DNA of 8,880 nucleotides from Sutterella parvirubra YIT 11816. Its GTDB lineage: Bacteria > Pseudomonadota > Gammaproteobacteria > Burkholderiales > Burkholderiaceae_F. Location: positions 8,740-17,619 of the forward strand of contig NZ_JH605014.1 in the NCBI RefSeq assembly GCF_000250875.1, read 5' to 3'. A model generated the notes under the pieces. That model worked only from the letters and a program-made list of their open reading frames with translations. It did no database searches and was not told the DNA's origin. The translations under genes were made by a program, and so were the position numbers. Positions 1 through 6,447 of this stretch are shown piece after piece. Every line of letters begins with the position of its first letter. Position 1 is the stretch's first letter.

Positions 1-2512
1 GCTGCGCCGCCCCGCGCTCGCGGGTGTCGGCGTCGGGCGCCATGCCGAGGATCCAGCTCCGGAGCTCCTCCGCGACGATCGAAGGCTTCTTCGCGGCCGA
101 TCCGGACCCCGTCCCCGCGACGTACGAGACCGCGAAGACTTCGCGCGCGGCGAGGAGAAGGTCCAGGAACACGTTGCGGTTGTCCTGACGGCTGTCGCGG
201 TCGCCCCGGCGGGGAGCCGAAGCCATCAGGTCGAATTCTTCGCGTTTGGTCGACCCGGGGAACGCACAGTCTTCCGACAACCCCACGACGACCACCACCT
301 TGTAGGGGATGCCGCGCATGACGTTCATGCCGGTGATCGTGACGGCGTTCCCGGGCTTCCCGCCCGGGCTCCCCGACCCCAGCTGTTCGTTCAGGGCCGT
401 CATGAAGAGTTCGAACGACACGTGGTCGGCGTTTTCTGCGCCGTCCCCGCCCGTCCTCAGCGTCGCGCGCTCAATGTCCGCGGCAAGCGCCTCGGTGGTC
501 GCACGGACGTCCGCCCACGCGTCCGCGGGTTCGAAGAACGTTTCGATCGCGTCCTCGACCCAGCGGCGCCAGTGCGCGGGGGGCGCCATCAGCGGCGCGC
601 CCGCGTCGTCGCGGGTGCGCAGACGGAAGTCTTCGAGCGCGGCGCCAAGACGCGCGAGGCGCTCCAGGAGCCCCGCTTCGTCCGCCGTGCCGTGAAAGGA
701 CGAGCGTCGGCCGTCGACCGGCACCATCCCCTTCCAGACGGCCTTGTCGCCTTCGGGGCGCATGAGCCCCAGGGCGAGGCGCTCCAGCGCACGCTCCAGC
801 GTCATGTCGGTCGCGGCCGCGGTCGCGAAGGTCTCCCCGTCGGTCGACATCAGGTGCGCGTCGGAGAGCCCGTAGCGGCACCCGGCGTCCCGGAGCCACG
901 CGGAGACGGTGGAGAGCGATTCGGCGTCCAGTGCCCAGCGCTCCGCCACGGGCGGCAGCGACCACCACCCCTCCAATTCGTCCATCTTCGCGCGGCCGCT
1001 CATGAGCGCCGCGAGCCCGCGGACGGCTTCCGCGGGAGAGGCTTCCGAGACGCGCGGCGCGCCCGCGATCTTCCAGGCGATGCGCCGTCCTTCGGGGAGA
1101 CTCCCGAAGACCTGCTCGACCAAAGGCGCGGCCGCCGCGACGTCGGGCGTCACGACCAAAACGTCGTCGGGCGCCAACCCCGGCATCGTGCGGAAAAGGT
1201 GGTGGAGCCACTCGGCCAAGGACTCCCACTCGCGCGTGGCGGAGGGCGCCGCGAAGAACTGGACCGAACGGTCGTCGGGCGCGAGCCAGAGGCCCGCTTC
1301 GTCGGCTTCGGCGCGCTCGGGCTCGAGCGTCAGGATCGAATCCTGGATGCGGTGAAGGAGCGTCGGGCGGTTGGTTTCGAGGTAGTAGCTCTGCATCTCG
1401 GCCTCGGTGCCGACCTCGACCTCCTGCGGGCGCATGCGCGCGATCGCGGCCATCTCGCGGAAGACGTCGTTCCTCACGACGGGCGCCATCGGGGCGCGGC
1501 GGTCGAGCTGAACCGGATCCAGCGCGTCGCTCTCGAGCTTGAGCGTCCGGAGCGCCTCCTCGGTGTCGTCTTCGGACTTCGACTCCGCCGTGAAGCGCCA
1601 GAGGCGGTCGATGTTGGCGCGCACGCTCCGCGCGTTGTCGGCGAGGATCGGGTGCCCGGATTCGCGGTGCGCGTCAACGCCCTCAGGAGCCGCTTCGATC
1701 AAACGCCTCGGGAGCAGATCGAACCAGTATTCGGACGAGGGGTTCAGAAGATAGAACCAGATGTCGCGGCCCGAGTGCGCGTAGGCGCGCAGAAGCGGGA
1801 GCATCAAGGGCGGCACGACAAACGGCGTGAAGACGTGCAGCGCGTCGGGCAAGGCGACGACGCGGCCTTCGTCCAACTTCACGCGCTTCTCGCCGCCCGC
1901 GCGCGCGAGCTTGACGAGCGTCTCGGGGAAGTTCTCCAGGTACTGCCTCCCCTGCCAGTCTTCCGTTTCGCAAAGCCGCCGCCAAAGATCGCGCTCCCAG
2001 ACGTAGTCGGGGTGGGACGCCAACGCATGGTGCTCGATCCCTTCGTCCTCACCCCGCATCCACGCGAGAAGCCAGTCCGTGCGGTAGGAGGCGTACGTGA
2101 CGAAAAGCGCCGAAATCCGGCGGGAGAGTTCGAAGACCTCGCGTTCGCTCTTACCCTCCAGGTACGCCTTCAGGCGCTCATGCCCGGGCGCCTCGCGAAA
2201 GCTCCCCGGTCCCGTCGCCGCGAGGATCCCGCGGATCATCCAGTCCGCCTCGTTCCCGCCGATGTTGGCGAGAGGCTCGCGCGAGAAGAACCCCATCCAC
2301 GCGGAGAGCGTCGTGAAGTCGTACCCGGCGCAGACGCCCGCGTCCCGCGCGAGGCTCTTCTTCAGGTCCTCGGCGACGGCGGACGACGGCACGACCACGG
2401 GTCGGCGCTCGAAGACGGCGCCCCCGCGGCCCGCATCGTTTTCCATGCCGAGGTTGTGCAGAAGCACGGCGCGGAGCGCTTCGTAGACGTTGCTGTAGAC
2501 GGTGTGGATCAT
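1..2512 (-). CDS. recC: RecC, RecBCD exonuclease V subunit gamma (C-terminus cut off by the window edge)
   Basis: RecC is the non-catalytic subunit of the RecBCD helicase-nuclease. It splits the duplex and scans the 3' strand for Chi during double-strand break repair. The frame is open without interruption for 837 codons. The N-terminus (MIHTVYSNVYEAL) aligns with the start of E. coli RecC, which supports the ATG at 2512; the frame stays open upstream but lacks a better start, and no clear Shine-Dalgarno is seen. Recognisable blocks are YRTDWLLAW near residue 144, LNPSSEYWFD at 256-265, DDVLVVTPDVAAAAPLVEQ at 449-467, and VTITGMNVMRGIPYKVVVVV from 724, followed by FDLM and GDRDSRQDNRNVFLD. 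All match the RecC order known from E. coli (about 1,120 aa). Roughly the last 280-300 residues, the degenerate nuclease-like domain, lie off the left edge. recB and recD may follow there, which is inference. Confidence 0.93.
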   Translation of the reverse strand, partial: MIHTVYSNVYEALRAVLLHNLGMENDAGRGGAVFERRPVVVPSSAVAEDLKKSLARDAGVCAGYDFTTLSAWMGFFSREPLANIGGNEADWMIRGILAATGPGSFREAPGHERLKAYLEGKSEREVFELSRRISALFVTYASYRTDWLLAWMRGEDEGIEHHALASHPDYVWERDLWRRLCETEDWQGRQYLENFPETLVKLARAGGEKRVKLDEGRVVALPDALHVFTPFVVPPLMLPLLRAYAHSGRDIWFYLLNPSSEYWFDLLPRRLIEAAPEGVDAHRESGHPILADNARSVRANIDRLWRFTAESKSEDDTEEALRTLKLESDALDPVQLDRRAPMAPVVRNDVFREMAAIARMRPQEVEVGTEAEMQSYYLETNRPTLLHRIQDSILTLEPERAEADEAGLWLAPDDRSVQFFAAPSATREWESLAEWLHHLFRTMPGLAPDDVLVVTPDVAAAAPLVEQVFGSLPEGRRIAWKIAGAPRVSEASPAEAVRGLAALMSGRAKMDELEGWWSLPPVAERWALDAESLSTVSAWLRDAGCRYGLSDAHLMSTDGETFATAAATDMTLERALERLALGLMRPEGDKAVWKGMVPVDGRRSSFHGTADEAGLLERLARLGAALEDFRLRTRDDAGAPLMAPPAHWRRWVEDAIETFFEPADAWADVRATTEALAADIERATLRTGGDGAENADHVSFELFMTALNEQLGSGSPGGKPGNAVTITGMNVMRGIPYKVVVVVGLSEDCAFPGSTKREEFDLMASAPRRGDRDSRQDNRNVFLDLLLAAREVFAVSYVAGTGSGSAAKKPSIVAEELRSWILGMAPDADTRERGAAQ

Positions 2513-2661
2513 GGCGGCGCAGAAGGAATCGAGTGGTCCGGAAGCGGTCCGGAAAAGTCGTTCCCACAAGTCTAGCGGGGCGGCGCGGGACGCGTTCGGG
2601 GTCCCCTGCGGACCCGGAGCGGACACCGCGGCGGGCGCCTCCCGGCGCCGCGCCCCGACGC
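2513..2661 (-). other. Intergenic region upstream of recC
   Basis: This very GC-rich gap lies between the DUF456 terminator and recC. It should hold the recC promoter, but I see no good sigma70 site. TAGACT at 2573-2568 could serve as a weak -10, without a convincing -35. No small open frame or structured RNA is supported. Confidence 0.4.
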
Positions 2662-2691
2662 AAAACGGGGGCGCCGTTTGAGGCACCCCCG
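2662..2691 (-). terminator. Intrinsic terminator after the DUF456 gene
   Basis: On the minus strand a 10-bp stem (CGGGGGTGCC with GGCGCCCCCG) closes a 6-base loop and is followed by TTTT. The one non-Watson-Crick position is a G-U wobble in minus-strand RNA but would be a C-A mismatch in plus-strand RNA, so the hairpin is built for minus-strand transcripts. It lies 31 bases after the DUF456 stop and about 150 bases before recC. The dnaB-DUF456 transcript therefore probably ends here, and recC needs its own promoter or readthrough. Confidence 0.85.
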
Positions 2692-2722
2692 TCGGGAAAA
2701 GTACGGTTTGAGGCGGGCATCC

Positions 2723-3229
2723 TCAGATGAGGTACGCCCCGATCAGGATCCCCGTCATCGTGAAGGCGAGCGCGATCTTGACCGCGGTCCCCGCCACCAT
2801 GCCGATCCAGGTGGCCACGCCCACGCGGCCCGCGTGGATGAGGTTCCTCTTCGCCCAGAATTCGCCGATCGCGGCACCCACGAGCGGCATGAAGAGAAGG
2901 CCGAAAAGTCCCATGAACATCCCGGCGACGGTGCCGACGACGCTCCCGATCAGCCCTGCCTTCGAGGCCCCCGCGCGCTGCGCGCCCGCGGTCTGCGCTA
3001 CCGTGTCGACGACCACCCCGATCACGGCGAGGACGACCAAAAGCGCGACCACCCAGCCGCTCACTTCAACGTAGTCGCCGTTCCAGGCGATGAGCCACCC
3101 GGCGACCGCGATCATGGGCAGCCCCGGGATCGCCGGGACGATCGTCCCGGCGAAGCCCGCCGCGATGAGGATGATCGCCGACGTCCAGACGACGAGCGAC
3201 ATCCAGTCGATGTTCGAGAGCCATTCCAT
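2723..3229 (-). CDS. DUF456 family small integral membrane protein
   Basis: This 168-residue protein is strongly hydrophobic and Gly/Ala-rich, with about five membrane segments (roughly residues 11-31, 37-49, 57-78, 92-122 and 136-166). It shows the features I know from the DUF456 family: GFAGTIVPAIPGLP near residues 25-38, a second-helix motif ending VVVDTVAQ, then AGAQRAGASKAGLIGSVVG and a GEFW segment at 122-125. The family's function is unknown, so no role is assigned. I chose the ATG at 3229 because the hydrophobic protein starts there and GGAGGA lies about ten bases upstream. A start at 3319 would overlap dnaB and add a non-hydrophobic leader. The gene begins 47 bases after the dnaB stop with no terminator between, so co-transcription with dnaB is likely. 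Confidence 0.85.
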   Translation of the reverse strand: MEWLSNIDWMSLVVWTSAIILIAAGFAGTIVPAIPGLPMIAVAGWLIAWNGDYVEVSGWVVALLVVLAVIGVVVDTVAQTAGAQRAGASKAGLIGSVVGTVAGMFMGLFGLLFMPLVGAAIGEFWAKRNLIHAGRVGVATWIGMVAGTAVKIALAFTMTGILIGAYLI

Positions 3230-3275
3230 GTGAGTGGTGTCCTCCGTGTTGGTGGCAGAGACGTCTCGGGCGCCG

Positions 3276-4658
3276 TTATTCGGCGTCGCCCCAATAGCCT
3301 TCGTCGGCGTAGGGCTCAAAGCGCGTGTTCCCGCCGAGGAACGTCATGCGCAGCGTCCCGATCGGGCCGTTACGCTGCTTGGCGATGATCACTTCCGCGA
3401 GGTTCTTTTCCGGCGTTTCCGGGTTGTAGACCACGTCGCGGTAGATGAACATGATGATGTCCGCGTCCTGTTCGATGGCGCCCGATTCGCGAAGGTCGGA
3501 CATCATCGGGCGGCGGTTCGTACGGGAGTCGACCGAGCGGTTCAGCTGCGAGAGACAGATGATCGGCACCTGGAGTTCTCGCGCCAAGGACTTGAGCCCG
3601 CGGGAGATTTCCGAGAGTTCCTGCGAGCGGTTGTCGGAGTTGCTGCGCCCCGAGCCCTGCATGAGCTGAATGTAGTCGACCACGACGAGCCCCAAGGGCC
3701 CCACTTGGTTCACGAGACGGCGCGTGCGGCTCGCGAGTTCATTGATCGTGAGCGCAGGGGTCTCTTCGATGTAGATCGGCTTGTTCTCGAGCTTGTGCAT
3801 CGCCGCGGTGAAGCGGTCCCAGTCTTCGTCGTCGAGCATCCCCTTGCGGAGCTTCTGCGCGTCGATCTTCCCCACTGCCGAGATGAGACGCTGGGTCAGC
3901 TGGTCCGCACCCATTTCCATCGAGAAGACGGCGACGGGGAGCTCCAGATGGATCCCGACGTGCTCGGCGATGTTGAGCGCCAACGAGGTCTTCCCCATCG
4001 AGGGACGGCCCGCGAGGATGATGAGGTCGCCACGCTGCAGGCCCGCCGTCACGTTGTCGAGGTTCTTGTACCCGGTGGAGACGCCGGTGATTTCGGACGA
4101 ATTCCGGTTGTTGTAGAGGTCGATGATGCGCTCGGACACCTCACGCACCAGGGTCGACATCCCCTGAAAGCCCTTGTTGCCGCGGCCGTTCTGCTCGTTG
4201 ATGGCGAGGACGTCGCGCTCGGCTTCGTTCAGGATGTCGCGGGTCTCCCGGCCTTCCGGAGAGAGTGCGGTCGTGACGATCTTGTCACCCACCGTGATGA
4301 GCTGGCGCAGAACCGCCTTGTCGTGAACGATCTCCGCGTAGCGGCGGATGTTCGCCGCGGAAGGCGTGTTGTTGACGAGTTCGGACAAGTAGGAGAAGCC
4401 GCCCGCCTCGTTTTCGAGGCCGGCGTTACGCAGGCTCTCCAGCACCGTCACGATGTCCGCGGGCTGACCCCGCTGGATCATCTTCGCGATGTGCTCGTAG
4501 ATCAGGCGGTGATCGCGTCGGATGAAGTCGTCCGGGCCGATCGCGTCGACGACGCTGTCGAACGCCGAGTTGTCGACCATGAGCCCGCCCAGGATGGCCT
4601 GTTCGCTCGTGATGCTCTGAGGCGGTCGGCGCAGATCGGCGGAAAGATCTTCGGTCAT
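3276..4658 (-). CDS. dnaB: Replicative DNA helicase DnaB
   Basis: DnaB is the hexameric 5'-3' helicase that unwinds DNA at the replication fork and recruits primase. The 460-residue product has the usual family length. An N-terminal helical domain (about 13-155) is followed by a linker and a RecA-like ATPase domain (about 185-450). Visible motifs are Walker A GRPSMGKT (217-224, Lys223), Walker B LVVVDYIQLM (324-333, Asp328), SQLNRSVDSR (370-379), DLRESGAIEQDADI (388-401), and the C-terminal KQRNGPIG (427-434) with the basic residues that act across subunits. The ATG at 4658 gives the normal N-terminus. A GTG at 4721 would add 21 unconserved residues and directly abuts the candidate -10 box. 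The Shine-Dalgarno is weak. No intein or insertion interrupts the ATPase domain. Confidence 0.97.
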   Translation of the reverse strand: MTEDLSADLRRPPQSITSEQAILGGLMVDNSAFDSVVDAIGPDDFIRRDHRLIYEHIAKMIQRGQPADIVTVLESLRNAGLENEAGGFSYLSELVNNTPSAANIRRYAEIVHDKAVLRQLITVGDKIVTTALSPEGRETRDILNEAERDVLAINEQNGRGNKGFQGMSTLVREVSERIIDLYNNRNSSEITGVSTGYKNLDNVTAGLQRGDLIILAGRPSMGKTSLALNIAEHVGIHLELPVAVFSMEMGADQLTQRLISAVGKIDAQKLRKGMLDDEDWDRFTAAMHKLENKPIYIEETPALTINELASRTRRLVNQVGPLGLVVVDYIQLMQGSGRSNSDNRSQELSEISRGLKSLARELQVPIICLSQLNRSVDSRTNRRPMMSDLRESGAIEQDADIIMFIYRDVVYNPETPEKNLAEVIIAKQRNGPIGTLRMTFLGGNTRFEPYADEGYWGDAE

Positions 4659-4683
4659 GAGGGCGTTCCCGGTTGAGGTTGGA

Positions 4684-4701
4684 CGGCACCGGAGTGTGCC
4701 G
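4684..4701 (-). other. Small inverted repeat in the dnaB leader
   Basis: CGGCAC and GTGCCG form a 6-bp stem with a 6-base loop. It lies 26 bases upstream of the dnaB ATG and downstream of the candidate -10 box, so it would be in the dnaB mRNA leader. No U-tract follows it, so it is not a terminator. A role in dnaB expression is possible but unsupported. Confidence 0.35.
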
Positions 4702-4721
4702 GACGGAGGTGTGAGGAGCAC

Positions 4722-4727
4722 ATTTTA
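4722..4727 (-). promoter_or_regulatory. Candidate -10 box upstream of dnaB
   Basis: The minus strand reads TAAAAT at this position, 63 bases before the dnaB ATG and just downstream of the rplI terminator, where a dnaB promoter is expected. The hexamer about 17 bases upstream (TGCCCC) is a poor -35, so the promoter would be weak or activator-dependent. The same nine bases, TCTAAAATG, occur upstream of rlmB. Confidence 0.5.
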
Positions 4728-4776
4728 GACGGTCCGGATGGGCCGGGGCACGGCCTGACGCACATGCTTGCAGACG

Positions 4777-4808
4777 CAAAACGGCCCCCGAGTTTCCCCA
4801 GGGGCCGT
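4777..4808 (-). terminator. Intrinsic terminator of the rpsF-priB-rpsR-rplI operon
   Basis: On the minus strand ACGGCCCC pairs perfectly with GGGGCCGT across a 12-base loop, followed by TTTG. It begins 29 bases after the rplI stop, which marks the end of the ribosomal operon and separates it from dnaB. The distal arm and tail (CCGTTTTGCGTC) are identical to those of the terminator after the DUF456 gene. Confidence 0.85.
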
Positions 4809-4837
4809 CTTGTCGGATTCGATTCGGAAAGCGCGGA

Positions 4838-5287
4838 TTAGGCTTCCGGAACGACCTTGACCGTCACGTCGGCGGTGATGTCGGTCATGAGACCGATCGT
4901 GATCACGTAGTCGCCGATCGCCTTGATGGCGCCGAGCGGGGTGCGGACCTGGGACTTCTTGATTTCGAAGCCGAGGGCGTCGACCGCTTCAGCGATGTCG
5001 GCGTTGGTGACGGAGCCGAAGAGACGGCCGTCGACGCCGCACTTCGACGAGATGGTGATTTCAGCGCCGTTCAGCTTGGCGGCAACCGCTTCGGCGGCGG
5101 CGACGCGTTCGGCCTGGGCCTTTTCGAGCTCGGCGCGGCGAGCTTCGAATTCGGCGATGGCGGCCTTCGTGGCGCGCTTGGCGTGACCCTGGGGGATCAG
5201 GAAGTTGCGGCCGTAGCCGTCCTTCACCTTGACGATGTCGCCGAGGTCGCCGAGATGGGTGATCTTTTCGAGCAGGATGACTTGCAT
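4838..5287 (-). CDS. rplI: 50S ribosomal protein L9
   Basis: L9 binds domain V of 23S rRNA near the base of the L1 stalk and helps maintain translational fidelity. The 149-residue product has the usual length. The N-terminal domain opens [28 protein letters not shown], with the family signature running through [14 protein letters not shown] long charged connecting helix (about 45-75, rich in Ala, Glu and Arg) follows, then the C-terminal domain with [15 protein letters not shown] near 87-101. GAGGAG lies eight bases before the ATG. The gene starts 19 bases after rpsR and is the last gene of the operon. Confidence 0.97.
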   Translation of the reverse strand: MQVILLEKITHLGDLGDIVKVKDGYGRNFLIPQGHAKRATKAAIAEFEARRAELEKAQAERVAAAEAVAAKLNGAEITISSKCGVDGRLFGSVTNADIAEAVDALGFEIKKSQVRTPLGAIKAIGDYVITIGLMTDITADVTVKVVPEA

Positions 5288-5306
5288 TTCAGTTGCTCCT
5301 CAGCGA

Positions 5307-5579
5307 TTACTGGTTGTCCGTGTAGGGGAGGAGGGCGAGGAAGCGGGCGCGCTTGATCGCGGTGTCGAGCTGACGCTGGTAGTGCGCCTTCGTACCCGTC
5401 AGACGAGCCGGCATGATCTTGCCGTTTTCCTGGATGAAGTCACGCAGCGTGTCGACGTCCTTGTAGTCGATCTGTTCGACGTTTTCGGCCGTGAAGCGGC
5501 AGAACTTCTTGCGCTTGAAAAGCGAATTCTGTTGGTTGGCACGGCGAGGCTTGCCCTTACCCTTAGCACCAAAAGCCAT
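5307..5579 (-). CDS. rpsR: 30S ribosomal protein S18
   Basis: S18 pairs with S6 on the platform of the 30S subunit. The 90-residue product contains the core [23 protein letters not shown], and [20 protein letters not shown] followed by FLALLPYTD. It is about 15 residues longer than E. coli S18. The extra residues are mainly the Gly/Lys/Arg-rich N-terminus ([18 protein letters not shown]), as often seen in betaproteobacteria. The ATG is preceded by AAGGAG with six bases between. That Shine-Dalgarno overlaps the stop codon of priB (TAAGGAG), so translation of the two genes is probably coupled. Confidence 0.97.
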   Translation of the reverse strand: MAFGAKGKGKPRRANQQNSLFKRKKFCRFTAENVEQIDYKDVDTLRDFIQENGKIMPARLTGTKAHYQRQLDTAIKRARFLALLPYTDNQ

Positions 5580-5589
5580 GTTGAGCTCC

Positions 5590-5922
5590 TTAAATGTATT
5601 CCGTGATGTGAACGATCAGACGCTGGCTGCGCTGCGAGCGCGGGGCCAGAAAACCCTTCAGGGTGAGATGGGTTCCCAGCGGCACCTTGTGGAGCATTTC
5701 GGCGACGGGTCCGAAGGAGACCGTCGGAAAGTCGTACTCCAGGGTGCGGGGTCTTCCCGCCTCCACCAACTCGGCCCGATGATGAAACGTCCCTTCGAAG
5801 ACGATCAGCCCCGCAGGGGTGTACCGCACTTCTTCTTTGGCCGTCAGCGTGCCGGTGATGGTGATCTGGTTCAAATTGCGCTCCGCGGCGTTCGGGGACT
5901 GCTGCCCGGCCGAACGGCGCAT
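5590..5922 (-). CDS. priB: Primosomal replication protein N, PriB
   Basis: PriB is a dimeric OB-fold protein that binds single-stranded DNA and stimulates the PriA helicase when stalled forks restart. The 110-residue product shows the OB-fold pattern NQITITGTL (18-26), [20 protein letters not shown] (32-51), [15 protein letters not shown] (61-75), and [18 protein letters not shown] (82-99) followed by LIVHITEY. The ATG at 5922 lies 19 bases after rpsF and has only a weak Shine-Dalgarno. It also gives about 16 extra residues compared with E. coli PriB. A TTG at 5874 (codon 17), preceded by GGAG at six bases, would give a 94-residue protein starting where the family usually starts. The start is therefore uncertain, but the family assignment is firm and the position between rpsF and rpsR is typical. 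Confidence 0.93.
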   Translation of the reverse strand: MRRSAGQQSPNAAERNLNQITITGTLTAKEEVRYTPAGLIVFEGTFHHRAELVEAGRPRTLEYDFPTVSFGPVAEMLHKVPLGTHLTLKGFLAPRSQRSQRLIVHITEYI

Positions 5923-5941
5923 TCAGCCGTCGTGATCCTGA

Positions 5942-6325
5942 TTAAGCCTGTTCTTCCTGAGCCGGAGCGGCAGCTTCGGCGGCAGCCTTCTTGGCTTCTT
6001 CCTTTTCGACGATCTTCATCATCGGGGAGGGAGCCGTTTCGGCCTTCTTCGTCTTGACCGTGAGGTGACGCAGGATGGCATCGTTGAAACGGAAGCCGTT
6101 CTCGATCTCAGCGAGCGTTTCGTGGCCGCATTCGATGTTGAAGAGAACGTAGTGAGCCTTGACGAGCTTTTCGATCGGGTAGGCGAGCTGGCGGCGGCCC
6201 CAGTCTTCGATGCGGTGGATCTGACCACCCTGCTCGGTGACGAGGGTCTTGTAGCGTTCGATCATCGCGGGGACCTGTTCGGACTGGTCGGGATGCACGA
6301 TGATGCAAAGTTCGTAGTGACGCAT
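5942..6325 (-). CDS. rpsF: 30S ribosomal protein S6
   Basis: S6 sits on the 30S platform as a heterodimer with S18. The 127-residue protein begins [19 protein letters not shown]. It contains the family blocks [20 protein letters not shown] (39-58) and YVLFNIEC (59-66), then [12 protein letters not shown] (80-91). The tail after residue 92 is rich in Ala, Glu and Lys and ends EEQA; such acidic tails are usual in this family. The start is fixed by AAGGAGG four bases before the ATG. A longer open frame reaching to 6853 overlaps rlmB and is not the gene. This is the first gene of the operon, served by the promoter at 6393-6421 and a structured leader. Confidence 0.97.
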   Translation of the reverse strand: MRHYELCIIVHPDQSEQVPAMIERYKTLVTEQGGQIHRIEDWGRRQLAYPIEKLVKAHYVLFNIECGHETLAEIENGFRFNDAILRHLTVKTKKAETAPSPMMKIVEKEEAKKAAAEAAAPAQEEQA

Positions 6326-6329
6326 TGAG

Positions 6330-6343
6330 CCTCCTTGCGGAAA
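6330..6343 (-). promoter_or_regulatory. rpsF Shine-Dalgarno within a possible GCAA-tetraloop hairpin
   Basis: The minus strand reads AAGGAGG four bases before the rpsF ATG, one of the best ribosome binding sites in the window. The five bases UUUCC just upstream can pair with GGAGG across a GCAA loop, using two C-G, one U-A and two G-U pairs. The stem is weak. Its UUU comes from the U-tract of the preceding leader hairpin. Confidence 0.5.
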
Positions 6344-6374
6344 AAGCTGCCCGGAGCGTCTATTCCGGTGCAGC
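6341..6374 (-). promoter_or_regulatory. rpsF leader hairpin with U-tract; candidate attenuator or S6:S18 autoregulatory element
   Basis: In the minus-strand RNA, GCUGC (6374-6370) pairs with GCAGC (6350-6346) and CCGGA (6368-6364) with UCCGG (6355-6351). This is a 10-bp stem with one bulged A and an 8-base loop, followed directly by UUUUU. It lies between the rpsF promoter and the rpsF Shine-Dalgarno. In form it is an intrinsic terminator inside the leader. Many bacteria have an S6:S18-binding structure containing CCG in rpsF leaders, and this hairpin has CCG in its stem, so autogenous control is an alternative reading. The structure is seen; its function is inferred. Confidence 0.65.
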
Positions 6375-6392
6375 AAGGACAGAAAGGATGCG

Positions 6393-6421
6393 ATTGTAGC
6401 CGGTTTCCCACCCGCATGCAA
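6393..6421 (-). promoter_or_regulatory. Sigma70-type promoter of the rpsF-priB-rpsR-rplI operon
   Basis: The minus strand carries -35 TTGCAT (6421-6416), a 17-base spacer and -10 TACAAT (6398-6393), both close to consensus. Transcription would start near 6386, giving a leader of about 60 bases before rpsF. It sits between the rlmB stop and rpsF, where I see no terminator, so some readthrough from rlmB may add to expression. Confidence 0.85.
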
Positions 6422-6447
6422 TCGCGTCGTCGGGAAAATTTGGGACC

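Noticed and set aside
422..2575. Long plus-strand open frame of 717 codons opposite recC
   Set aside because: Its product is Arg/Gly/Val-rich with no family resemblance. It is a shadow of the high-GC recC frame, which has unmistakable RecC blocks over the same span.
2178..2720. Minus-strand open frame of 180 codons overlapping the recC start
   Set aside because: It is in a different frame from recC, is Arg-rich and domainless, and spans the DUF456 terminator.
3258..3267. Perfect 10-base palindrome GAGACGTCTC between dnaB and the DUF456 gene
   Set aside because: It is too short to be distinguished from chance in GC-rich DNA, has no second copy that I saw in the window, and has no U-tract to make it a terminator.
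3234..4676. Long plus-strand open frame of 480 codons opposite dnaB
   Set aside because: It mirrors dnaB almost exactly and encodes an Arg/Val/Asp-rich protein without domains. Third-position GC bias of dnaB explains the lack of stops.
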